Origin: Pseudomonas shirazensis | GTDB lineage: Bacteria > Pseudomonadota > Gammaproteobacteria > Pseudomonadales > Pseudomonadaceae | Reading direction: 5' to 3' | DNA: 64,000 nt | NCBI RefSeq assembly: GCF_014268785.2 | Contig: NZ_JABWRD020000001.1 | Coordinates: 124,001-188,000, forward strand | Shown here: positions 27,657 through 34,899 of the stretch, in pieces | Position numbering within the stretch: position 1 is the first letter of the stretch | Layout of the letters: each line of letters begins with the position of its first letter | The notes under the pieces: generated by a model | Databases searched by the model: none | The model's input: the letters and a program-made list of their open reading frames with translations, nothing else | What the model was told of the DNA's origin: nothing | Program-made: the position numbers and the translations under genes

Positions 27657-28445
27657 ATGCAACTCGAGATCTTTCAGGTAGACGCTTTTTCCAGCAAACC
27701 TTTCGGCGGTAACGCGGCAGCCGTGATCCCGCTGGAGCAGTGGCTGGACGATGCCACACTGCAGCGCATCGCCGAAGAGAACAACCTTTCCGAGACTGCC
27801 TACTTCGTCAAGCAAGGCGCCGGCTACCAGCTGCGGTGGTTTACCCCGGCGGTGGAAGTCGACCTGTGCGGGCACGCCACCCTGGCCTCGGCCTGGGTGT
27901 TGTTCGAGCAACTTGGCGAGCAGACTGAGGTGCTGCGCTTCAGTACCCGCAGCGGCGAGCTGCGGGTCAGCCGTGGCACTGACGGCATGCTGGAAATGGA
28001 CTTTCCGGCCAAGCAGCCGCAGCCGGTAACGACCCCGCCAGGCTTGCTGGAGGCGCTCGGTCTGGACAGCGCGCGTGAGGTGTACCGCAGCGATGACTAC
28101 CTGGTGGCGATTGACGACGTGTCGTTGATCGAGACCCTGCGCCCGGACTTCGCCGCGTTGGCAGCCTTCGATGTGCGCGGTATTGCGGTGACTGCGCCGG
28201 GCCGCGGTTTTGACTTCGTTACCCGCTGGTTCGGCCCTCGGGTGGGCGTCAACGAAGATCCGGTGACCGGGTCGGCGCACACTTCGCTGGCACCGTACTG
28301 GGCGCAGCGTCTGGACCAAAGCAGCCTGCGCTGCGAGCAGGGCGGTGCGCGCAAAGGCCAGTTGCACTGTGAGGTGCTGGGCAACGGCCGGGTTATCATC
28401 AGCGGCCACGGCGCGCTGTACCTCAAGGGCAGCGTGTTCATCTGA
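27657..28445 (+). CDS. PhzF-family isomerase/epimerase-like protein
   Basis: The 262-residue protein has the PhzF signatures QVDAFSSKPFGGNAAAVIP, the catalytic Glu region NNLSETAYFV, CGHATLASAWVL and the C-terminal EDPVTGSAHTSLAPYW. The family has a diaminopimelate-epimerase-like fold and mostly unknown substrates. ATG at 27657 is preceded by GGAG eight bases upstream; an in-frame ATG at 27636 would add seven residues. There is no phenazine context, so PhzF itself is not implied. Confidence 0.88.
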   Translation: MQLEIFQVDAFSSKPFGGNAAAVIPLEQWLDDATLQRIAEENNLSETAYFVKQGAGYQLRWFTPAVEVDLCGHATLASAWVLFEQLGEQTEVLRFSTRSGELRVSRGTDGMLEMDFPAKQPQPVTTPPGLLEALGLDSAREVYRSDDYLVAIDDVSLIETLRPDFAALAAFDVRGIAVTAPGRGFDFVTRWFGPRVGVNEDPVTGSAHTSLAPYWAQRLDQSSLRCEQGGARKGQLHCEVLGNGRVIISGHGALYLKGSVFI

Positions 28446-28474
28446 GTGCAGCGGCAGCTATCCCAAGGAGCTTC

Positions 28475-28813
28475 ATGAACAACGAATTACAGATCACCGA
28501 CCTGCTCGAAGGCGACGGCAAGGCTGTGGTCAAGGGCGCATTGATCACCACCCAGTACACCGGCTGGCTGGCCGATGGCAGCGAGTTTGATTCGTCCTGG
28601 TCGCGCGGTAAGCCGTTCCAGTGCGTGATCGGCAGCGGCCGTGTGATCAAGGGTTGGGATCAGGGTTTGATGGGCATGCGTGTCGGCGGCAAGCGCAAGC
28701 TGCAGGTGCCGGCGCACCTGGCCTACGGCGAGCGCAGCGTCGGCGCGATTCCGGTCAATTCCGACCTGACTTTCGAGATCGAATTGCTCGAAGTGCTGAC
28801 CCGCGACGACTGA
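28475..28813 (+). CDS. FKBP-type peptidyl-prolyl isomerase
   Basis: The compact single-domain FKBP has 112 residues and no signal peptide, so it is cytoplasmic. Typical elements are visible: YTGWLADGSEFDSSWSRGKPF, GSGRVIKGWDQGLMGM, GGKRKLQVPAHLAYG and LTFEIELLEV. AAGGAG lies before the ATG. It follows the PhzF gene by about 30 bases. Confidence 0.93.
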   Translation: MNNELQITDLLEGDGKAVVKGALITTQYTGWLADGSEFDSSWSRGKPFQCVIGSGRVIKGWDQGLMGMRVGGKRKLQVPAHLAYGERSVGAIPVNSDLTFEIELLEVLTRDD

Positions 28814-28896
28814 AACTGTAACAACTTCACCCGGCAAGTTTGCCCCGGCGAATGAATTTCGTTCACATTTCTAGGTCAAGATGATCCCGTATGCAC

Positions 28897-28912
28897 GGCT
28901 GGCTCGCCAGCC
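28897..28912. terminator. Hairpin downstream of the FKBP gene
   Basis: GGCTGG-CTCG-CCAGCC is a perfect six-pair stem (seven pairs with a two-base loop). It lies between the FKBP gene and the phosphatase-like gene without a T-tract, so termination is possible but weakly supported. Confidence 0.3.
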
Positions 28913-28977
28913 TGTGTAGATGATCACGAAATGCAGGCACGGACGCCTTCCTTCTTTTGCCGGATGAGTCCATCGCC

Positions 28978-29637
28978 ATGAAGTTGCTGCAGTCCTTGCG
29001 ACGCCGCCGTCTCTACCTCGCCACTGCGTTTGCGGCAGTCCTGGTGCCCCTGACCTATGCCGTGGTGCACAACCATGAAGAGCCAGTCGATGGCACCCAG
29101 ACTCTGGTATTTCTGCGCCACGCAGAGAAGCCTGGCGAAGGTCTTGGCCAGCTGAATTGCCAGGGTCTGAATCGGGCCATCGAGTTGGCCAGTGTGCTGC
29201 CGGAGCGTTTCGGCGATGCCGATTATGTCTTCGCTGCCAACCCCTCGCGGCACGTCGAAGAGGGTAGCCAGGACCAGCGCTACAGCTACATTCGCCCGCT
29301 GATGACCATCAGCCCCAGTGCCATTCGTCTGGGTCTGCCGGTCAATATCGACTTCGGCGCCAATGACTACGACGAGTTGGCCGACGAGTTGCTGACCGAC
29401 AAGTACCGCAACGCCACCGTATACACCGCCTGGTCGCACGGCTACCTGCCTGATCTGATCAATGCCGTGGCCGGCAAGGCCCTCGGTGACGAGCGAGTCA
29501 TCACCGAGGACTGGAACAACGAGGATTTCGACAGTCTGTATGTGATTACCCTGACCTGGCACGACGGCAAGGCGAGCATGCTCAGCCGTAACGTGCGTCA
29601 GGGTCTGGATGGTGGCAACAAGGCCTGCCCGACCTGA
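28978..29637 (+). CDS. Histidine phosphatase-superfamily protein, exported
   Basis: The 219-residue protein has an N-terminal membrane or signal segment (LYLATAFAAVLVPLTYAVV, about 12-30) and the phosphohistidine motif LRHAEKPGE (the RHG signature in its RHA form). A second conserved His follows in AWSHGYLPDL. The expected location is periplasmic or membrane-tethered. The substrate is unknown. ATG at 28978 fits the signal segment; a TTG at 28957 is an alternative. It converges on the racemase-like gene with a 15-base gap. Confidence 0.78.
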   Translation: MKLLQSLRRRRLYLATAFAAVLVPLTYAVVHNHEEPVDGTQTLVFLRHAEKPGEGLGQLNCQGLNRAIELASVLPERFGDADYVFAANPSRHVEEGSQDQRYSYIRPLMTISPSAIRLGLPVNIDFGANDYDELADELLTDKYRNATVYTAWSHGYLPDLINAVAGKALGDERVITEDWNNEDFDSLYVITLTWHDGKASMLSRNVRQGLDGGNKACPT

Positions 29638-29652
29638 GCCGGGCAGGGATGA

Positions 29653-30381
29653 TCAGCGGCCCAGGCGCATTGGCCAGCCGACGACCTTTTTCACCCGCGG
29701 CGTAGCGTAGGTGCGTACCTTGGAGGTACTCAGGCCAAGCCGCACCAGCGACTCGGCAATGGTTACCGCGGCGCTGACACCATCCACCACCGGCACCCCG
29801 GTGCGCTGGCGAATCTGCTCGTCGAGGCCGGCCATGCCGCCGCAACCGAGGCAGATCACCTCGGCTTTGTCTTCGCGCACAGCGCGCTCGGCCTGTTCGA
29901 CGATGGCGTCCACCGCCCGTTGCGGGTTCTCTTCAAGCTCCAGCACCGCCAGGCCGCTGGCGCGCACCGAGGCGCAGCGGTCATACAGCCCGGAGAGTTT
30001 CAGGCGATCTTCGATCAGCGGTACGGTGCGGTCCAGGGTGGTTACCACCGAGTAGGCGTGGCCGAGGTACATGGCGGTGCTGGCGGCGGCGTCGGTAATG
30101 TCTACTACCGGCACATCGAGCAACTCCTGCAGCCCCTCGCGGCCATGCTCGCCGTAGCCTGCCTGGATCACCGCATCATAGGGCTGGTCGTAAGCCAGCA
30201 CGCGGTCCATCACGGCGATGGCCGCCAGATAACTTTCGAAATTGCCCTCCACCGACTCGGCGCCAAAGTACGGCGTCAGGCCGACGATCTCGGTGCCTGG
30301 CGCGGCGACGCTGCGGGCCTGCTCGGCAATAGCCTCGGTGATGGCTGCGGTAGTGTTGACGTTGACGATAAGAATGCGCAT
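29653..30381 (-). CDS. Asp/Glu/hydantoin racemase superfamily protein with Gly75/Cys180
   Basis: The 242-residue protein is of the hydantoin/allantoin racemase type (MRILIVNVNTTAAITEAIA, VEGNFESYLAAIA). The usual family has two catalytic Cys. Here the second is present (ICLGCGGMAGL, Cys180) but the first position reads VIQAGYGEHG, with Gly75 where racemases have Cys. The codon was checked on both strands (ggc). It sits 16 bases after an NCS1 transporter in one unit, whose upstream region carries two operator-like sites shared with purine/glyoxylate genes. An allantoin or hydantoin role is likely from context, but simple two-Cys racemisation is doubtful. Confidence 0.8.
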   Translation of the reverse strand: MRILIVNVNTTAAITEAIAEQARSVAAPGTEIVGLTPYFGAESVEGNFESYLAAIAVMDRVLAYDQPYDAVIQAGYGEHGREGLQELLDVPVVDITDAAASTAMYLGHAYSVVTTLDRTVPLIEDRLKLSGLYDRCASVRASGLAVLELEENPQRAVDAIVEQAERAVREDKAEVICLGCGGMAGLDEQIRQRTGVPVVDGVSAAVTIAESLVRLGLSTSKVRTYATPRVKKVVGWPMRLGR

Positions 30382-30397
30382 GCAGATTCTTCCTTGA

Positions 30398-31930
30398 TCA
30401 ATGGCTGCTGTGGTCGACGGCGATGCACTCGCCGCTGACGTCGTGGTATTGGCGATTGCGCGGAGCAATCAGCAGGTACAGCGCAGCCGCGATACCGGCA
30501 CCGATCAGCCAGGAGAACGGCGCCACGCCGTGGAAGTTGGGTACCAGCGCAAGGATGATGGCCAGCAGCGCCGCCGGTGCGAAGGCCGCCATCGCCCGCC
30601 AGTTGATACCGCGGGTGTAGTGATAGGCGCCAGCCGGGTTCTCGCTGTACAGCTCAGGCACGTTGATCTGGCCTTTGCGCAGCAACCAGTAGTCGGCCAT
30701 GATCACCCCGTACAGCGGGCCGAGCAGCGCGCCCAGGCCGGACAGGAAGTAGACGATCACCAGTGGGCTGTTGTAGAGGTTCCACGGCAGGATCAGTACC
30801 GCCAGCGTGGCGCTGATCAGGCCGGCGCGGCGGAAGTTCAGGTGGCGCGGGGCGAGGTTGCTCAGGACAAATGCCGGGGCGACGAAGTTGGCCATGATAT
30901 TCACCGCGACGGTGACGATCAGGAACGCCAGGCAACCGAGTACCAGGAACAGCGTATTAGGGATGGTCGCAACGATCTGGGTGGGGCTGTCGATGATGTG
31001 GCCGTTGATCTTGAACTGCGCACCGCTGAGCACCACGGTGATCACCGCGAACACCAGAATGTTCACCGGCAGGCCCCAGAAGTTGCCGACGCGGATGGTC
31101 TTGCGGCACGGCGAGGAGCGGGCGAAGTCGCAGAAGTTCAAAACCAGGGTGCCGTAGATCGCCAGCCACAAGGCGCCACCGGCAAAGATATTGCGCCACA
31201 TTTCGTATCCGGTCAGCGGCTCGGCCACCGACCAGGCGATGCGCGTGTCGGCCTGGAAGTACATCCAACCGGCCAGGCTCGCGACTGTCAGCAGAATCAC
31301 TGGGCCGGCGAAGCCTTCATAGCGGCGCACCATTTCCATGCCGTAGGCAAGGATCACCAGCTGCACCAGCCAGATCGCGACGAAGCACACCCAGCCCAGG
31401 CTCGACAGGCCAAGGATGCTGTCTTGATCGTATGCGGCCACCTGCGGCCAGATGGCGGTGAGCAATACCCGCAGTACCACCGAGGCGAGATAGGTCTGGA
31501 TACCGAACCAGGCGATGGCGATCACTGCGCGAATCAACGCCGGCATCTGCGCGCCATGGATACCGAAGGCGATGCGGCTGATGACCGGGAAGGGCACGCC
31601 GGTCTTGTGCCCCATATAGCCAGACAGGTTCATGAAGAAGTACACCAGCACTGCGCCGATCGCCAGCGACAGGAGAATCTGCCAGCCACCCAGGCCGAGC
31701 GCGAACAGGCCCATGGCAAACGAGTAGTTGGCGATGTTGTGCACATCGTTGGTCCACAGCGCGAAGATGCTGTAACCGCCCCAGCGTCTCCCCTCGAGAC
31801 GGGTCGGCGCAAGGTCGCGGTTGTGCAGGCGCGGGCTGAGTTCGAGGGCCGGCGATGCGCCGGTCAAGGTTGATGGCTGGGCTGTGCTGGCGACGGATAG
31901 TTCAGGGGCAAGGTCGAGGCTGCTACTCAT
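30398..31930 (-). CDS. NCS1-family nucleobase/allantoin/hydantoin transporter
   Basis: The 510-residue inner-membrane symporter has about 12 helices. NCS1 signatures are visible: the N-terminal segment LHNRDLAPTRLEGRRWGGYSIFALWTNDVHNIANYSF, GVPFPVISRIAFGIHGAQMP in helix 3 and GLLCDA-free mid-part typical of PucI-like members. Likely cargo is allantoin, hydantoin or a nucleobase. ATG at 31930 has AGGAG nine bases upstream; the upstream in-frame extension lacks this. It forms an operon with the racemase-like gene. Its 470-base leader region holds a TTGTATACAA site and a RutR-like site. Confidence 0.9.
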   Translation of the reverse strand: MSSSLDLAPELSVASTAQPSTLTGASPALELSPRLHNRDLAPTRLEGRRWGGYSIFALWTNDVHNIANYSFAMGLFALGLGGWQILLSLAIGAVLVYFFMNLSGYMGHKTGVPFPVISRIAFGIHGAQMPALIRAVIAIAWFGIQTYLASVVLRVLLTAIWPQVAAYDQDSILGLSSLGWVCFVAIWLVQLVILAYGMEMVRRYEGFAGPVILLTVASLAGWMYFQADTRIAWSVAEPLTGYEMWRNIFAGGALWLAIYGTLVLNFCDFARSSPCRKTIRVGNFWGLPVNILVFAVITVVLSGAQFKINGHIIDSPTQIVATIPNTLFLVLGCLAFLIVTVAVNIMANFVAPAFVLSNLAPRHLNFRRAGLISATLAVLILPWNLYNSPLVIVYFLSGLGALLGPLYGVIMADYWLLRKGQINVPELYSENPAGAYHYTRGINWRAMAAFAPAALLAIILALVPNFHGVAPFSWLIGAGIAAALYLLIAPRNRQYHDVSGECIAVDHSSH

Positions 31931-32082
31931 TCCGGCGGCTCCTGATGCGCAGGTTGCAGTGAAGGGCGAGGGTGCACGGTCTCGTCTTGTCACGGCTGAA
32001 CCTGGGCATCACTGGGTTCTGGAGGCTGCGGCCTGCTTGGGGCAGGCGCTGCGCGTTGTTGTGTATTTAGGTTTTGTTTAAG

Positions 32083-32092
32083 TTGTATACAA
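32083..32092. promoter_or_regulatory. TTGTATACAA operator upstream of the NCS1 transporter
   Basis: The perfect palindrome lies 153 bases upstream of the transporter ATG. It is identical to the two copies in the gcl region. GTATAC-centred palindromes are typical of GntR/FCD regulators. GclR, the GntR repressor of gcl in P. putida, is the best candidate; I expect its gene just beyond the right edge. Confidence 0.6.
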
Positions 32093-32247
32093 AACACAAG
32101 CACAGCAAAGCCAGTTCCATGCCATCGGGTGTGCAAGTTCACATTTGGCTGTTCCGTGAACTCTCTATCTAACTCTCTAACTTACTGAATTAATGTGTTT
32201 ATAAATTGACCGATTGAACAAGTTAAATTTTTTACCCACTTCCTTTG

Positions 32248-32263
32248 CTGATCAAATGGTCAA
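32248..32263. promoter_or_regulatory. RutR-like operator upstream of the NCS1 transporter
   Basis: CTGATCAAATGGTCAA matches the E. coli RutR consensus TTGACCAnnTGGTCAA at 12 of 14 fixed positions. Its reverse complement, TTGACCATTTGATCAG, differs at one base from the site at 54667-54682 upstream of the AEC transporter. The RutR-like regulator in this window is the obvious candidate. Confidence 0.6.
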
Positions 32264-32400
32264 ATTATCTAGCGCTGCGCGTGTAACGTCTTGGTGCTGT
32301 GCTTCCCAGAAGTGCACACAAAAATGGCACCTTAGGTGACAATCCTGTGTACAAAAAATAAGCAGCACAATCTGGCCGTGCCGGTCTGTAGGAAAGCCGC

Positions 32401-32841
32401 TCACTCGGCCATCGGCGGCAGGCGGCGTTTCACCGGGCTCTTCTTGATGATCGCGGTGTTGGTTTCGGCCAGGACATTGATGCGGTCGAGCAAGCTGTCC
32501 AGCTGCTCCATCGAGCGCACATACAGGCGGGCGATAAAGCAGTCCTCGCCGGTCACCTTGTCGCACTCGGTGAACTCGGCAATCGCGATGATCTGGCGCT
32601 CGACTTCCTGCAGTTGGCCGGGCAGCGGGCGGATGCGCACAATCGCCTGCAACTGATAGCCGAAACAGCGCGGGTCGATCTCGACGGTGTAACCGCGCAA
32701 CACGCCGCGCTCTTCCAGCCGGCGCAGCCGCTCGCTGACGCTGGGTGCTGAAAGCCCGCTGATCTGCGCCAGCGCCTTGAGCGAGCGGCGCGAATCCTCC
32801 ATCAGGGCGGTGATCAGCAGTTGGTCGATGGCATCGGTCAT
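32401..32841 (-). CDS. Lrp/AsnC-family transcriptional regulator
   Basis: The 146-residue protein has an N-terminal helix-turn-helix (LKALAQISGLSAPSVSERLRRLEERGVL, about 22-50) and a C-terminal RAM ligand-binding domain (VTGEDCFIARLYV). ATG at 32841 has GAGG five bases upstream. It is divergent from an EamA exporter with a 132-base shared promoter region. This arrangement usually means the regulator controls the exporter in response to an amino acid. The substrate is not predictable. Confidence 0.9.
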   Translation of the reverse strand: MTDAIDQLLITALMEDSRRSLKALAQISGLSAPSVSERLRRLEERGVLRGYTVEIDPRCFGYQLQAIVRIRPLPGQLQEVERQIIAIAEFTECDKVTGEDCFIARLYVRSMEQLDSLLDRINVLAETNTAIIKKSPVKRRLPPMAE

Positions 32842-32973
32842 AAGCACCTCGTTAGGTAAAGCGTCTGATTTGCCTTGATCGTAAAGGTGAACGGCGATTT
32901 TTGCCTTGGTTATCCGCTGGAAGGCGCCAGCCAGCCCTCGTCATACTGTTGACATCATCAATGGAGGTGGCCG

Positions 32974-33879
32974 ATGGACAGTTCAATACGCCGTGGTTCG
33001 CTGGAAATGATCGTTGCCATGCTTATTTCCGGGACGATTGGCTGGTTCGTGCTGGTGTCCGGGCAACCGGTGCTGGAGGTGGTGTTCTGGCGCTGTGTGT
33101 TCGGCGCGGGGGCGTTACTGGGGATCTGCGCGAGCCTGGGCCTGCTCAAGTCCGGCGTGATCAGCCGCGGCGCCGTGTTGCTGGCGATTGTCAGCGGGGT
33201 GGCCATCGTCGGTAACTGGGTGCTGCTGTTCGCCTCGTATTCGCGGGCGTCGATTGCCATCGGTACTGCGGTATACAACGTGCAGCCGTTTCTGTTGGTC
33301 GGCCTGGCGGCGGTGTTTCTCGGCGAGAAGATTACCCTGGCCAAACTGAGCTGGCTGGGGCTGGCGTTCGTCGGCATGCTGGCCATCGTCAGTGCCCATG
33401 GTAACGGCCAGAGCAGTGGCAGCGACTATCTGCTGGGGATTGCCCTGGCCCTTGGGGCGGCGTTGTTGTATGCGATTGCGGCGTTGATCATCAAACGCCT
33501 GAGCGGTACGCCGCCGCACTTGATCGCGCTGATCCAGGTCAGCACCGGCATCGTCCTGTTGGCGCCGTGGGTCAAGCTTGGTGGGTTGCCCACTGAACTG
33601 CCGGCGCTGGCCAGTTTGCTGACCTTGGGCATCGTCCATACCGGGCTGATGTATGTGCTGCTGTACAGCGCGATCCAGCGTCTGCCGACTGCATTGACCG
33701 GCGCGCTGTCGTTCATCTACCCGATTGCGGCGATCCTGGTCGACTGGTTCGCCTTTGGCCATCGGCTGGCGCCGTTGCAGTGGCTGGGGGTGGCGTTGAT
33801 TCTGCTGGCCGCTGCCGGCATGCAACAAGGCTGGTGGTTTCGCGCCCCGGTCAAAGCGGCGCCAAGCCCATGCGACTGA
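32974..33879 (+). CDS. EamA/DMT-family membrane transporter
   Basis: The 301-residue protein has ten membrane helices in two EamA repeats (residues about 9-140 and 150-290). It probably exports an amino acid or related metabolite. GGAGG lies eight bases before the ATG. It is divergent from the Lrp-type regulator, which probably controls it. It is followed about 50 bases later by a methyltransferase gene. Confidence 0.9.
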   Translation: MDSSIRRGSLEMIVAMLISGTIGWFVLVSGQPVLEVVFWRCVFGAGALLGICASLGLLKSGVISRGAVLLAIVSGVAIVGNWVLLFASYSRASIAIGTAVYNVQPFLLVGLAAVFLGEKITLAKLSWLGLAFVGMLAIVSAHGNGQSSGSDYLLGIALALGAALLYAIAALIIKRLSGTPPHLIALIQVSTGIVLLAPWVKLGGLPTELPALASLLTLGIVHTGLMYVLLYSAIQRLPTALTGALSFIYPIAAILVDWFAFGHRLAPLQWLGVALILLAAAGMQQGWWFRAPVKAAPSPCD

Positions 33880-33930
33880 GCGCAGTTGAAGCGGGTAGAA
33901 TGCCCTCTTTTGATCCTCAGCGACGCGCCC

Positions 33931-34857
33931 ATGACCTCCGTGATTGATACCCTCGAGCAGCACCTGCTCACCGCTCTCGACCCTGCTCCGTTGGAAACCC
34001 GGCGCCTGTTCCATGGCCGTGGCCGCTGCTGGGCAGGGCTTGAGCAGATCACGGTCGACTGGCTGCAGGGCGTGTTGCTGGTGGCGTTGTTCCGCGAGCC
34101 ACCCGAGGGCCAGCTGGCTGAGCTCGAGGCGATGCTGCGGGCACTGGCCGAGCGCCCGTTGTGGAACGGCGAGGCGATTTTGATTCAGCACCGTTACCTG
34201 CCCGACAGCCCCGGCCAGTGGTTGCTCGGCGAGCCGGTGCAGCAGCGTGAGGTGGTCGAAGACGGCCTGACCTACCTGCTCGATCTGGGCGTGCGCCAGA
34301 ACAACGGTCTGTTTCTGGACATGCGCTATGGCCGGCGCTGGGTGCGTGAGCACGCCGCTGGCAAGCGGGTACTCAATCTGTTCGCCTATACCTGCGGTTT
34401 CTCGGTGGCGGCAATCGCCAACGGCGCTGCTCAGGTGGTCAATCTGGACATGGCCAAGTCGGCACTGTCGCGTGGACGCGAGAACCATCGGCTCAATGGC
34501 CATGATGTGGGTCAGGTGGCGTTTCTGGGCCATGAACTGTTCAAGTCATGGGGCAAGGTGCGCAAGTACGGGCCGTATGACCTGATCATCATCGACCCGC
34601 CGACGTTCCAGCGCGGCAGCTTTGTGCTGACCCAGGACTACGCGAAAATCCTGCGCCGCTTGCCCGAGTTGCTCAGCGCAGGCGGCACGGTGCTGGCGTG
34701 TGTCAACGACCCGGCGATTGGCTCGGACTTCCTGATCCAGGGCATGGCTGAACAGGCGCCGGGCTTGCAGTTCATCGAGCGTCTGCAGAATCCACCGGAG
34801 TTTCCCGATGCTGATCCTGAGGGTGGCTTGAAGGCGCTGGTGTTCCGCCAAGTATGA
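33931..34857 (+). CDS. Class I SAM-dependent methyltransferase (RlmI/K-like)
   Basis: The 308-residue protein has a Rossmann methyltransferase core: SAM motif VLNLFAYTCGFSVAAIANGA, acidic loop NLDMAKSALSRGRENHRLNG and the catalytic-type motif IIDPPTFQRGSF (DPPxF, as in RNA methyltransferases of the RlmI/RlmK group). The preceding ~110 residues are a small substrate domain; the PUA domain of RlmI is absent. An RNA base target is likely, but which site is unknown. The start is ATG at 33931. Confidence 0.85.
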   Translation: MTSVIDTLEQHLLTALDPAPLETRRLFHGRGRCWAGLEQITVDWLQGVLLVALFREPPEGQLAELEAMLRALAERPLWNGEAILIQHRYLPDSPGQWLLGEPVQQREVVEDGLTYLLDLGVRQNNGLFLDMRYGRRWVREHAAGKRVLNLFAYTCGFSVAAIANGAAQVVNLDMAKSALSRGRENHRLNGHDVGQVAFLGHELFKSWGKVRKYGPYDLIIIDPPTFQRGSFVLTQDYAKILRRLPELLSAGGTVLACVNDPAIGSDFLIQGMAEQAPGLQFIERLQNPPEFPDADPEGGLKALVFRQV

Positions 34858-34863
34858 GCTGCC

Positions 34864-34881
34864 GCCCTCGACAGCGAGGGC
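34864..34881. terminator. Bidirectional hairpin between convergent genes
   Basis: GCCCTCG-ACAG-CGAGGGC is a perfect seven-pair stem with a four-base loop between the convergent methyltransferase and MscS-type genes. There is no T-tract. Confidence 0.5.
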
Positions 34882-34899
34882 GACAGTGCTTGGCAGGGT

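Larger units (their letters stand above)
31931..32400. other. Long AT-rich regulatory region between NCS1 transporter and lrp-like gene
   Basis: No gene is seen in these 470 bases. From about 32075 to 32300 it is unusually AT-rich for this genome. It carries TTGTATACAA at 32083-32092 and CTGATCAAATGGTCAA at 32248-32263, described separately. The transporter promoter must lie here, and the spread of sites suggests control by at least two regulators. Confidence 0.7.

Noticed and set aside
27657..28445. Phenazine biosynthesis from the PhzF-family gene
   Set aside because: No other phz genes are present; the family is broad and mostly of unknown function.
30401..31873. A 490-codon plus-strand frame opposite the NCS1 transporter
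   Set aside because: Antisense shadow with an unlikely composition (rich in His, Gln, Asp, Arg).
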